From: Catonia carolina
Lineage: Eukaryota; Arthropoda; Insecta; Hemiptera; Achilidae
Assembly (NCBI GenBank): GCA_035578175.1
Contig: JAQMRL010000006.1
Coordinates: 53,110,001 to 53,174,000, forward strand
DNA length: 64,000 bases
Reading direction: 5' to 3'
Every line of letters begins with the position of its first letter. The first letter of the stretch is position 1. Of this stretch, positions 53,940 through 64,000 are shown one piece after another. The notes under the pieces are model-generated. The model worked only from the letters and a program-made list of their open reading frames with translations. It was not told the origin of the DNA and did no database searches. The translations under genes and the position numbers were made by a program.

Positions 53940-54175
53940 AACGAACTAGAGACTGCAGATGAAGGCGGAGCATAGTGACCTAGATCACAGGACAGAATCA
54001 ATTGACTTTTGTTAATCGTATTCTGCATTGTCACGTTGTGGTCCCTCTGTGGATGGCGGCCTAATAAAATGTCAGCTGGAGTTCAGTGGAACAGAGCGTG
54101 ACGTAGCGAAGGGGCAACCTCACACCCGACCTTGGCTGTTATTGGCTAGATCTCAACTGCAGTCTTCAGTTCGTT
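53940..54175. mobile_element. MITE of 236 bp after the gene
   Basis: Ends AACGAACTAGAGACTGCAG and, inverted, AACGAACTGAAGACTGCAG. GC-richer interior. Target duplication not resolved. Confidence 0.65.
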
Positions 54176-54255
54176 GGGGTATAATGTTGCCATAACATAC
54201 TAGGACATAATTCTTTTTTTATGTAAATAAAACCTAGGACAGATACCCGTACTTT

Positions 54256-54950
54256 TTTTAATCCCTAATGTGTGTACGTTGCAATCTGTTCAATTTAAGA
54301 ATAAGCAACCCATGGCTCAGTGAGATGAGGATGATGTATTATATGACATGTAAATTAGGTGTAGTCTAATACAGACACAGGTGATCATTCCTGAGAGAGT
54401 ATCATTAATTTAACCCCAAACATTAAAGAGATAGATTGCTTCAGGCGCTCATGTCACATCTACCGGATGGATAGAGTGAGAAACGAGGAAGTCAGGGGGA
54501 GGATAAGTTGTGGCAGTACAACAGTGGAGGACATTGAAATAAGGCAGTTGGTGTGGTATGGCCATGTTCAGAGGATGGGGGGCATAGATGGCCGAGGAGA
54601 TTCTTGGAGTACGGTCCTTCAAGTCGGCGTAGAAGAGGAAGGCCGTGATATACTTGGCTGCAGGGAATCAGGTCCGCAATGGAGGAGAAGTAATTGACAG
54701 AGGAGGACTGGTGGTATCAAGATCGATGGCATTTTGGTATGCGAGAAGCAGATCATCTGTAGGAACCTTCCCATAAAGTAAAGAAAGTAACATTAACGAA
54801 CACCAGTAACCACTATCTAGTATTCAAATCCATTTAAAACTACCATTACTAGGATTTGAGCTACAGAACCTTCATCTCCAGAAATCAGCTGTTAATTAGT
54901 TGATTCGACAACTTTACCACTAGACCATCCCAATGGGTTATACTAGAATT
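54256..54950 (-). mobile_element. SN1 SINE copy 4, minus, split by a LINE
   Basis: TGTACGTTGCAATCTGTTCA, GAGATGAGGATGATG and, after the insert, AAATCAGCTGTTAATTAG are SN1 inverted. Nearly full length and old (B box degraded). Confidence 0.8.
54427..54788 (+). mobile_element. LINE tail inserted in SINE copy 4
   Basis: 8-bp duplication AACATTAA (54419-54426, 54789-54796). Encodes MDRVRNEEVRGRISC, IEIRQLVWYGHVQRMGG (LINE GHV-RM motif) and continues in other frames. Confidence 0.75.
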
Positions 54951-55368
54951 AAACCAAAGTATTTTTTGTAGTTCTGTATTGTTTATTATTACTGTTATTT
55001 AATCGGCAGGTGAAGATTTGTTCACTGCATTGTTTGTCAAAGGATTATTATTTAAGTATTTTGGTTGTTAAACTGTATAATATAACGTGGTGTAGTTGAC
55101 CTAAAAACTAGTATAAAAATAAAATCATGAACAAAATTAACGCATCAAGTAAGATTTTGGGCTTAGTGCAAAAAAATAATGTTCTTCAATGTTTCAGGTT
55201 GATTTCTGTTACTGTTATTGTCCGTATCATAATCTTAAGTAATATTTAATATTGTTAAATAAAAAAATTAAAGTGTAAATTAGATTTATGGTAATGTAAT
55301 GGAAAAAAAAGAACAGCAAAAACAGAAGAGTTACTTATAGTATTGAATGTTTTCCATAATTAGTCCAT

Positions 55369-55510
55369 ATGCGAGGTGTGGCTATTAAATAACAAGACTG
55401 ACGTAAAAAATTTTTATTTTATACATAATCACTTATTGTCACCTTCAATATACCTCTTTCTCTATCCCTACAACGCTCCAAGCAAATTTTCCATTGTTGG
55501 AAACAGTGCT
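55369..55510 (+). mobile_element. Mariner end fragment
   Basis: CGAGGTGTGGCTATTAAATA and following bases match both arms of the mariner at 55952-56879. A truncated separate insertion 450 bp upstream of it. Confidence 0.7.
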
Positions 55511-55951
55511 TCTCTAGATTTAAGTTAAGCCTCCAGATTTAAACAAGAGATTGTTTTAGGATAAAAGACATTCTGTTCGTAGCACGACCGGAAATGGCAC
55601 AAAATTTTACACAGCTCAAGGAGAATCAACTCACACTGCCATATCCATACTGGTTGAGTAGGGCTACCAACTTAGTGTCACAAAACAAAATTTATTTTTT
55701 TTAGAAAAATATTACAAGACATTAACAATTGGGTAACAGGTCTAAAAAATCACTCTGTAGTACAAAGCTATAGCTGTACGGGGCAAGGGTTGAGTCCTAA
55801 GAAATTGTTTCGACTTGTAGATTGAGTTGAAGTATTTCCCGCCATTTTGATACGAATAAACAGAATACAAAGAAAACATAATTTGTAGTACAACAAAGAC
55901 CCATTAGATGGAGTGCACTGCTAAAAAGTCAAATGTAATAGATAATACATA

Positions 55952-56879
55952 CGAGGCGTGGCTATTAAATAACGATACTGACGTTGTAAAAAATTGTATT
56001 TTTATTTTATACGTAATCACTTATTGTCACCTTCAATATTCACTCCTTCTCTATACCTACAACGCTCCATGCGAATTTTCCATAGTTGGAAACAGTGCTG
56101 GAAGTCATCTTCTGTCAGCTCCTTTAGGACAAGAGCTGCTTTCTCTTTTACAGCTTCCACAGACTCAAATCTTGTCCCTTTTAATGCAGATTTCACCTTA
56201 GGGAACAGGTAGAAGATAATAACGTGATGAAACGTGGTTTTTTACTTATGATCCAGAAACTAAGCGCCAATCTATGCACTGGAAGAGCCGAACTTCACAG
56301 AGAGCCAAAAAAGCTCGAATGAGCAAGTCAAAATTTAAATCAATGATGATTGTTTTTTTTTATATCCATGGGATTTTGTACCTTCACTGGGTTCCTGAAG
56401 GCCAAACAATTAATCAATATTACTACGTTGAGGTACTTTCTAAACTACGTCAAAGAGTAAGGAAAAAACGCCCCGAAATTTGGAAGGACAATCATGGGTT
56501 CTCCACCAAGACAATGCGCCAGCCCATTCCATGTTATCTGTCAAGAGATTCCTAGCCAAGTACAGCATCTCAGTGTTAGAACACCCACCTTATTCACCAG
56601 ATCTTGCACCATGTGACTTCTACCGGTTCCCTAAAGTGAAATCTACATTAAAAGGGACAAGATTTGAGACTGTGGAAGCCGTGAAAAAAAGGCGGCACGT
56701 GTCCTGAAGTAGCTGACAGAAGATGACTTCCAGTACTGTTTCCAACAATGGAAAATTCACATGGATTGTTGTAGGGTTAGAGAAGGAGTGTATATTGAAG
56801 GTGACAATAAATGATTACATATATAATAAAAATCAATTTTTTTACAACGTCAGTCTCGTTATTTAATAGCCACACCCCG
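55952..56879 (+). mobile_element. Mariner (DD34D) rearranged head to head
   Basis: TA on both sides (55950-55951, 56880-56881), ends CGAGGCGTGGC and CGGGGTGTGGC inverted. The left about 260 bp is an inverted copy of the right end, including transposase C-terminal codons. The middle encodes GDETWFFTYDPETKRQSMHW, PEGQTINQYYYVEVLSKLR, then frameshifted VLHQDNAPAHSMLSVKRFLA and LEHPPYSPDLAPCDFYRFPK. Second to third Asp spacing is 34. The N-terminal domain is replaced by the inverted arm. Confidence 0.85.
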
Positions 56880-56929
56880 TATAATGGAAAAAATTAAAAG
56901 TAAATGATTATTGTGGATTTATAATGAAT

Positions 56930-57190
56930 TAGTATTTCAGTAACAATTGCAGCCCCCTCTTACCTTAATTACAGCTAGCATCCATCTCAGCATTCCTGGA
57001 ATCAAATTTTGAATTTCTTCCTGGTCGATTTTCTCCCATTCTTCTTTTGCCACATGACACAGCTGTTAAAGATTCACTGCATTACGGTGACAAATTTTTT
57101 TTAAGCATAACCAAAACAAGCTCCATAGGATTTAAGTTTGGGGTGTAGGCTGGTTAGATCATGCGGTTAATACCTACTTCACCAAGATAC
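56930..57190 (-). pseudogene. Tc1-like transposase C-terminal fragment
   Basis: Minus strand: PAYTPNLNPMELVLVMLKKN (Tc1 SPDLNPIE motif), then shifted WEKIDQEEIQNLIPGMLRWM and LAVIKVRGGCNCY with stop. Frameshifts present. Confidence 0.75.
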
Positions 57191-57488
57191 TATAAAACCA
57201 TTTAAAACCTTTTAAAGTGATAGGTTAATTTTTACCACAACTGTATTTTTTATGTTATTCCCTACACAATCATCATAAAATAATGTGGGTTTGCAGTAAT
57301 TCAGACCAAGACTGTAGGGAAATTATGAGATGTTTTATTGCTATTTCTGATTGCCTCAACCCAAAAGTTTGTGTAACAGTAATTCTAACCTTAACTTAAA
57401 ATTTTGTATTGTTGCTTTGATTTGTTTAGACTATGTTCACTGATAAAGAAGAGTGAAAGTGTGTTTTGTTGCTGGCTGAATTGAAGTA

Positions 57489-57860
57489 CAGTCCAGCCTC
57501 TCTTAGTTTGCTCCTAATGTAAACAAATAATGACGTCACTGAGCATGCGCATTATATCAAAATGTGTACATGCTGATTAAAAAGTAACAACAAAATACTT
57601 TCAAAAGTATTTAAATACAAAATACTTTCAAAAGTATTTAAATACAAAATACTTTTAAAAGTATTTTTATAAATGAAATTGTTAGGCCTATATCATATCA
57701 TGACCGATGATTTTAGTACTTTAAGTACCTACTTATAATTTAAAAATTAGTTAGCTTAATAGGAATACGACATCCGTAAAGTCGAAGACTCTAGCGTTCA
57801 CCCTGTAGTAGGTGGCTTTTGTTTGTTGACACTAGGAGCAAACTAAGAACGGCTGAACTG
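57489..57860. mobile_element. TA-type MITE (copy 2), 372 bp
   Basis: CAGTCCAGCC…TTAGTTTGCTCCTAA and inverse ends as at 8676-9021. One extra copy of the AAATACTTTCAAAAGTATTT unit accounts for the length difference. Confidence 0.8.
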
Positions 57861-57879
57861 TGGGTATGTAATTTCAGTT

Positions 57880-59831
57880 TGACGTGCGGTTTGATGTAAT
57901 TATAGAAAAGATCCACCATATGAAAATAATAAATGACGTTGGTTCAAACAATTTGAAGAAACTGGATTTGTTATCAAACAGAAATAAAATGGCAGACCAC
58001 AAGCATCAGATGAAATGGTTGAACTATTTAGGCAATCTACAACTGGAATTCCAATTATGTCCATTGCTCATCCATGCTTCGAATTATGTATTCCAAAAAC
58101 AACAATTCACAAAGTTTAACACAAAAGTTTGAAATGACACACATATAAAATTCAACCACTGCAAAAATTGGAACCTGATGATGGAGTAAAACATTTCAAT
58201 TTCACTGTTGAAAAGTTAAAAAATTTATGAAAACAAATCATTTTTAGATGGAATAATTTTTACAAAAAACATTCCATATTAATGGGTGTGTTAACAGATA
58301 CAATTTTTTTGTTTTTTTTTTTTGCATCGAGGCGACTCCAAAAGGGAGTATAGGACTTGTCAAGATAAAACTGATAAACAAAAAGTCAGTCACAATGATA
58401 AATTCATCACTTACCACCAAAAATTTGTTTTTGCTACTGTTTACTTCAGTAGGCTTGACATGAACCCCTTTGTATCAAATAGTGCACAATATTTGTTTAA
58501 TTAGAAGTTAAATACTTTTCAACCAAAAACTATTTAGAAAGGAATTCGTGCACGCTGTAAAATGTTTCATCAATCAAGTATTGTTTTAGCTTTTTTTTAA
58601 AAAATAACTTAAATTGTCACAACTTTTTAAACCTTGTGGCAATTTATTGATGTATTTTCTACCTCCATAAGTTGGTTTTTGTTCAAACAATTTAGCGTTG
58701 CGATTAGCAACATAATAATCAATTCTGTTTCTTGTGAAGTGGTTGTGAACATCTAAATTCTGTAAAAAGGTATTTTGCTTTACGTACATTATCACTTAAA
58801 AAATCTACAAAGAAGGAACTATGAGCAATCGCAGCTCTTTAAATAGTGATCTGCATGAGGTAAGGTGGTTGACTCCCATCATAAACCTGACAGCTTTTTT
58901 TTCAGTATTTTAAAAGTTCTTTCCATGTTACACTGTGATGAATTGCCCCATACTAATATGGCATACCTGATATGAGATCAAATTGAACCATTAGAAGCTG
59001 CTATAAGCAATTTTTTATCATTCAATCTGGCAATTTGTTTTTAATACAAATACCCCAGATGATATTTTACCACAAATTTGATAGGTATAATAATCCCACG
59101 ATAAAGTCCTATCTAGTGATACTCCTAGAAACTTCACTGTTTGCACATGATCTAAGATATTATTTAGTATAAAGACATCCACTTCTCTGTTTTCCCTTAC
59201 ATTGAGTTTGTTTTTAAACTGTAGGTACTGACACTTTTTCCCATTAACTGTTAACATTACAATTCATGAACATGGAGAGCTGAAAACCCACATGTGATTT
59301 TTGAGAAACAACATTAAAGTTAACTTAAAGTTAATATTTGGTGTGTTATAATGAAAAATTGTGTAATAGGGCTGAAAAGGATTCTTCTTTGCTGAAAAGA
59401 CAACTTACTATTAGGTAATGGAATTGTGTATCTCAATATGTTAAACAATAATTTTTGCTTTCCTCAGCTAGATAAACTCGGAAACATACAACGAATTCAT
59501 TTCCAACAAAATGGCGAACCCCCACACTTTAATGCATTTGTCACCCCGGCTTCGAATGAAAAATTTCAATGTCAATGGATAGGCTGATAAGGACCTACCC
59601 TGGTTTTCAAGGAGTTCAGACCTGACACTTTACGATTTTTTCTTCTGAGGTACTTCAAAAACATTGTTTATTCAAAATATATTCGTGATCTACTGTAAAT
59701 CACTTAAAATAAAAAATTAATGAAATATTGACAACCGCAAAAGAAAAATGTTAACTAACATTTGGTCAGAAACTGAGTATCGATTGGCCATTTGCCAAGC
59801 AACCAATGGTGCACATACTGAAATTTATTAG
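57880..59831 (+). pseudogene. Decayed mariner-like transposase, split by CR1-like insertion
   Basis: Colinear with the DD41D protein at 17741: ASDEMVELFRQS, IPKTTIHKVLHKSLK, FHINGCVNRYN, then after the insert AENPHVIFEK, KVNIWCV, IQRIHFQQNGEPPHF, and finally WSETEYRLAICQATNGAHTE and IY with a stop. The second catalytic Asp is Asn (QQN). Many stops and shifts. Confidence 0.78.
58306..59257 (-). mobile_element. CR1-like LINE 3' portion, with 7-bp duplication
   Basis: TACAATT on both sides (58299-58305, 59258-59264). Excision restores the transposase frame (CVNRYN-S). Encodes on the minus strand TVKFLGVSLDRTLSWDYYTY, CGKISSGVFVLKTN, then YVKQNTFLQNLDVHNHFTRN, KPTYGGRKYINKLPQGLKS. The FLGV-LD…GKISSG block is typical of CR1/Jockey-group RT ends. 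Confidence 0.83.
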
Positions 59832-59834
59832 TTA

Positions 59835-60607
59835 CTAGCAACCCCTGCTCGATACACTTCACAACACCTAATGTAGGCCTCATTAAATTATTTTAAAACC
59901 TCTCTATAATACAATATTTGTGGTTTCGTTGCCCTGTGGCAGCAAAATTAATTGTTTTTCTGCACTTCCAGCTCTAGAAAGTTCGACATAAAGTTGTCCA
60001 AGAGTGTAGAAAGCACTCTTGTCTCAAATCGATGCCCACCGTTTTAAATATTTGTCCCTGCGATTTAACAGAATTGAATGGAATGCATAGAAGAATACCG
60101 ATGGAAAAGAAAGAGACAGTTGATATATGGCTCAGATAAAAGACAGTAATACGTGGGTGCAGTATGCAGAGTAATTGGAAATATTATATGGCTCATTCAC
60201 TACCTGTCCAATGAAAACAAATATATGAAATACAGTACAAAAATAAAAATGCTGAATATTTCCGAATTTTTAATGTTTTTAGGATCGAATGTTATTCTTC
60301 ACGTTTTTCTATGAAATATAAAAGTGGAATCGTGCTTCTAGCCCAAAAAATACATCATCCAGAGGACTTAGAAAAAATTAAAGTGCTATGCACCCGATAA
60401 ACTAAAACATGTGACATCGTCACAGTTTAAGTTGCTTAACTCACTTAATTAAAGTTACTTAAAGTTGCAAAATAGCCTATATTGATCAGGAAGCTCTAAG
60501 CTATGCAACCATGAAAGATTTTTTAAAATCAGTTCAGTAGTTTCTGAGATTACCTCATACAAACAAACAAACAAACGGATGTTTCTTCTTTATTATATTA
60601 GTATAGA
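59835..60607 (-). mobile_element. Helitron remnant, 773 bp
   Basis: On the minus strand it begins TCTATACTAATATAATAAAG after an A and ends GGGGTTGCTAG before a T, the A|TC…CTAG|T Helitron signature. Near its 3' end a helicase C-terminal piece is readable in frames KSQGQIFKTVGIDLRQ.CF and GQLYVELSR. The rest of Rep-helicase is missing. It abuts the stop of the decayed transposase. Confidence 0.8.
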
Positions 60608-60979
60608 TGTAAAAAAAATTGTTTGAGACGACAAATTTTATAAACAATTAACATCGAAACTGTAATAACATTCTGTTCTCATATTATCCATGTTCAAAAA
60701 CCCCACATTCTTTTATGACGACCCTGTATTATTTAATATTTCTGGTAAATTTACCTTCAAAAAGTAATTATAATATTGCTTACATAAGATTGAAAGTCAC
60801 ACAACCTTCTTAATAAACATATTTTATTGAATATTTCTTGTACAATGTGCTCGTTGCCTTAGAACACAAAACCTTACTATTCACATTGCATATCATATTT
60901 GATACCAATCTGAAATTTCAAAAATCTTTGTCCTCTAAAAGTTAATATTTCAAATAGAAATTTTAATCTGAAATTTATA

Positions 60980-61250
60980 TATAAAAATATAAATAATATA
61001 TCTTCTACTTCTTCTTCTCTTCACGGGTTAGGCATTTCTACCTGTTCTGGCAGCCATCTTTTCTTTGTCCTGTCAATATCTCTACTTCCCACTGGTTTGT
61101 ATCTTCTCGCTACACTAACAAGTGGCTTTCTGGCATTCTACTTTAATGATCAACCCATTGGGCATGATACAATTTTACTTTTTTGTTTTACTTATATCTT
61201 CATTTCTGATCCTGTCTAGTCTTGTACAACCTCTGTTAACGGTGTTATTT
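60980..61250 (-). pseudogene. LINE tail fragment (weak)
   Basis: CTTCTTCTCTTCACGGGTTAGGCAT resembles the LINE 3' end at 26290-26320. The minus frame is only loosely protein-like. Confidence 0.4.
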
Positions 61251-61918
61251 AATACCACCAGGCTCCATCTCTTAAGCAATGGCGAAGGAGAAGCAGGAGG
61301 AGTAACAACCTTGTTAAAAAACCAGAGTCTGTCTGGCTCTGGATGTTAGCACCCTGTTATAGGTTACTATAACCCTACCTAGGGTTACTAGGCACAGATG
61401 GTCAATGGTCTCAAAGGCGGATCAGGGAGATATTCTGAACGGTGAAGAGAGCGAAAGAGCCTAGGGGAGTAACCCTGAAGGAAAATCAAATCTGAAAACT
61501 GGTCAACAGTCTTAAGGCAGATAAGGACAGCTTCCCAACGGTGTAGAGAGTGTAAGAACCTAGGAAGTGGGCCTCCGAATGAAACCCAAGGTGCATTCAG
61601 GTGCCTTGAGATGGCAGCCTTATGACTAAACTATCCTACAAGGTGTTGGAAATGTGCTTAGGGGAAATAAAAATTACTCCAAGCACTCTAAATGGCCTTG
61701 TATGGGACTGGTAATAATGGAAAATACAATGGCATGAAGTAATATATACAAAATTAATTATAACCAGAGTGTGGAAATTAAAATGTCTTTGCGCATAGGA
61801 TGATCACAGCACCATCTACTTCTGCACTGTTTAAAAACACTGTTTGCAATTATTGAAACATCAACCAACTGACACCAACAAAATGTAGAACATATTGGCC
61901 ACACGAAGCTGCGTAGCG
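61251..61918. other. Unassigned, moderately GC-rich
   Basis: Repeated motifs TAGGGTTACTAGGCACAGAT / GGTCAACAGTCTTAAGGCAG with similar order suggest an old local duplication (about 61395-61475 and 61500-61570). No gene recognised. Confidence 0.3.
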
Positions 61919-62570
61919 TCAACAGCCAGATGGAGTGTTAAATTATTTGTACTCAATTTGCTAGTTCCAGGGCTACAAAAATAGTTCTGTTTCTGATAAC
62001 ATGGTCAGCCAATTATATGACTGAAGTATTTAAGAACAGAAGAAGTAGAGGTGTAAAAGACTTAAGTCAGGGTTATCTCCTGTGAGAGTAATGAATTTCA
62101 TAATACAGTCAGACCCTGTGGTGAATGAAGTGAAGGTGTGTCATTTGCAGGGAAAGTAGATGTTTTTCAGAGGTCCTGGCATGCTGATAAGCATACTTTT
62201 CTACTCAGTGATTAAATGAGTGATGAAAGCAACAGTAAATCACCTTACTTATCGTTTTACTTAGTAAAGCCTCTTGGCAACGGTTCTTAAAGTGTGCGCC
62301 GCAGCGCCCAGGGCACCATTCCTCGGCATAAATAATCATTTCTTTTGACATTTTACCTTCTACCTCCTTCTCTGAGCATGGAATCACCCACATAAAATAC
62401 CTGATGACAATTTACAATTTGTACAGAACATTGGTTGATAATAAGGTTCATTTTTTCCATAATAACAAGGGCGCCACCAGAAATGATCTGTAGATTAAGG
62501 AGGCCGTGGGTCTACAAAGTTTGCTCTAGAGGTTCAAACCAGCTTTCCGGCTGATGACCTAAACAACAAC
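61919..62570 (+). repeat. RB repeat, interrupted
   Basis: RB from 61919 to 62273 and 62524 to 62570, split by about 250 bp of foreign sequence (62274-62523) that starts GGCAACGGTTCTTAAAGTGT. The insert's identity is unknown. A CTCT repeat at the junctions may be its duplication. Confidence 0.7.
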
Positions 62571-63249
62571 ACCCTTATTCATAAACATTTACTATTACAG
62601 CATCTCTTAAAGAATTCATCAAAACCCGCTTTCTTCTTCTTCTCCACAAGTATCCATTTTTGGAATTATTGGTCCTTCCAACATTTCATCAGTCATCATA
62701 ACCTTCTTCTACCATATGGCATTAACCAAATGGAGAATTCTCATAACATTCATATGCTGGATGTAATGATACCATCTTTGTGTACATTCCGTTACTCTAT
62801 CAATTGAAGAACTTAGTGGAAGAAGGCATTATGTAACTAAAATATAGTTTTCAGAGGAATGAAATCAAAATTCTAAAGCTTCCATCTTTTTATGAATTGC
62901 CTAATTTCTTTCATTTCAGTAACTACATATTACCATCCTCTTTATTCAATTAAAATTTATTTGAGCATTCCTTTTCAGTACCTACCACTTTTCTCATATT
63001 TTTCTTATGCATTTGACACCTTTGTTCTCTAAATATCTGTTTAGTACACTTTGAGAATGGATAAACGGTATTTGAAAATAGAAAACAAAATGTTTCATAA
63101 CAGAATTTTGTTAAGAAATACCAAAAAACAGCTTTTTCTGGTGAAGATAAATATATAATACCACAGTTAAATGTTATTCTTCCAAAAAGGTGTCTCTAAG
63201 ACTGAAGTTCATTCTGGTGGAAGGCGTCAAGGTAATCTTGACACTTTAA
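62571..63249. other. Unassigned AT-rich stretch
   Basis: No repeat family or host exon recognised. No splice pair consistent with a gene. Confidence 0.35.
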
Positions 63250-63557
63250 TCCTTTCATTGCCGGGTCCGAACACCCTTCGGAGTCGAGTGTGTTTTCCCT
63301 GTGCCGACTCCGTATATGCTTCGGGTCTGCCTAGCGCGCTCTTATATTTCTTTTAGAAGCCGGCAGTGAACCTATCATTACTATTTTGACCTCAGCACAC
63401 AGTAAACATTGTATTCTTCTCTTTTTTTTAGTAAATCACTGTTTTCACAAAAATCTTACACTTTGTACGTATATTTAGAGTAAATACTATAAAAAATGGT
63501 AAAACATAAATCGGCACATGAAATTATGTAACGAAAATAACGGTGGCAGCGAAAGGG
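63250..63557. mobile_element. TTAA-flanked MITE, 308 bp
   Basis: TTAA on both sides (63246-63249, 63558-63561). Ends TCCTTTCATTGCC and, inverted, CCCTTTCGCTGCC. Same superfamily signature as 1417-1978 but a different sequence. The GC-rich left half has an open frame with no known motif. Confidence 0.8.
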
Positions 63558-63564
63558 TTAAAGG

Positions 63565-63705
63565 ACTACTTCTTCTTCTTCAGGTGCCTTCTCCATTACG
63601 AAGGTTGGCTATCATCATGGTCAGTCATACCTTGTCCACTGCTGCTCTGAAAAGGTCATGCGACGAGCAGTTAAACGCTTCTCTCAGGTTTCTATAAAGG
63701 ACTAC
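63565..63705 (-). pseudogene. LINE tail fragment
   Basis: Minus strand reads LREAFNCSSHDLFRAAVD and LTMMIANLRNGEGT, the same LINE end as at 15065-15316. It begins a few bases after the TTAA element. Confidence 0.65.
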
Positions 63706-64000
63706 AGAACATTAAATTAAGCAGGCTCGTACATCACTTATTCTCTAATATTTCCTTAAACTGTAGAGACAAGAGTTCAAATCTTCATCAATCCAAAAAA
63801 AAAAGTTTTTTAAGTTTTTGAAAAAAAAATGTTACATAGCACCTTCATCCACTAAGCTCTTCAATTAGAGGTTGAAGATTCAGTTTACCTCTAATGTCCA
63901 TGTTTATTCGACTATCTTATCTGGTGCACCCACTGACTGAATTCAAAATTCTCATCACAGCTATTCTTGTGTATGTTGGCTTCTTAGTGACCAACGCTAA

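Noticed and set aside
57884..58132. Open frame of 82 codons as a host gene
   Set aside because: The alternate frames align in order with a mariner-type transposase, so it is a shadow of a decayed element.

Overview
This is AT-rich nuclear DNA of an animal, most likely an insect and plausibly a hemipteran. It has spliceosomal introns, pol III SINEs and decayed LINEs, and mariner, piggyBac-like, pogo-like and Helitron/Helentron-type transposons. There is no prokaryotic gene organisation. The species cannot be fixed from the sequence.

The important feature is a single host gene that the longest open reading frames hide. Chaining canonical splice sites by reading phase gives a plus-strand gene of about 49 kb. 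It has a TATA box at 4892, a non-coding exon 1 (about 4920-5021), a signal-peptide exon (6501-6629), and eleven consecutive tiny exons of 21-81 nt at 9175, 13615, 16644, 22499, 25675, 29494, 31525, 32042, 35265, 39955 and 41662. Three longer or terminal exons follow (44988-45171, 49397-49519, 53597-53632), then a poly(A) signal at 53733. Every one of the eleven small exons is a multiple of 3 and is bounded on both sides by phase-2 introns. The joined CDS is 939 nt and encodes a predicted secreted protein of 312 residues that I do not recognise. This architecture matches that of microexon effector genes of sap-feeding insects (the aphid 'bicycle' type), although I see no CYC motif.

Inside the gene, the block carrying exons 9, 10 and 11 is duplicated in tandem (30770-35510 versus 36127-38065, the second copy internally deleted). 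Copies 9' and 10' keep intact splice sites. Copy 11' has lost its donor (GT to TT) and runs into a stop.

The introns are packed with transposable elements. A family of about 0.9 kb, here called HA, has 13-bp subterminal inverted repeats, a 3' hairpin, a recurrent GT-microsatellite site and T-rich flanks, as expected of Helentron-associated elements. It occurs about 16 times between 1 and 48,414 and not after. Other families are RB (about 400 bp), RC (CCGG-palindromic repeat), RD, SN1 (tRNA-like SINE), LN1 (LINE), Jockey-like tails, CR1-like 3' ends, mariner-type elements (a nearly intact DD41D element at 17560-18903), TA- and TTAA-flanked MITEs, a pogo-like element and a solo LTR. Several are nested with clean target-site duplications, so insertion order can be read.

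From about 53.8 to 64 kb no host exon was recognised. That part holds MITEs, a SINE split by a LINE, a head-to-head mariner, a decayed mariner-like transposase split by a CR1-like element, an abutting Helitron remnant, an RB copy split by an unknown insert, and a TTAA-flanked MITE. Family names here are mine. No database search was possible.
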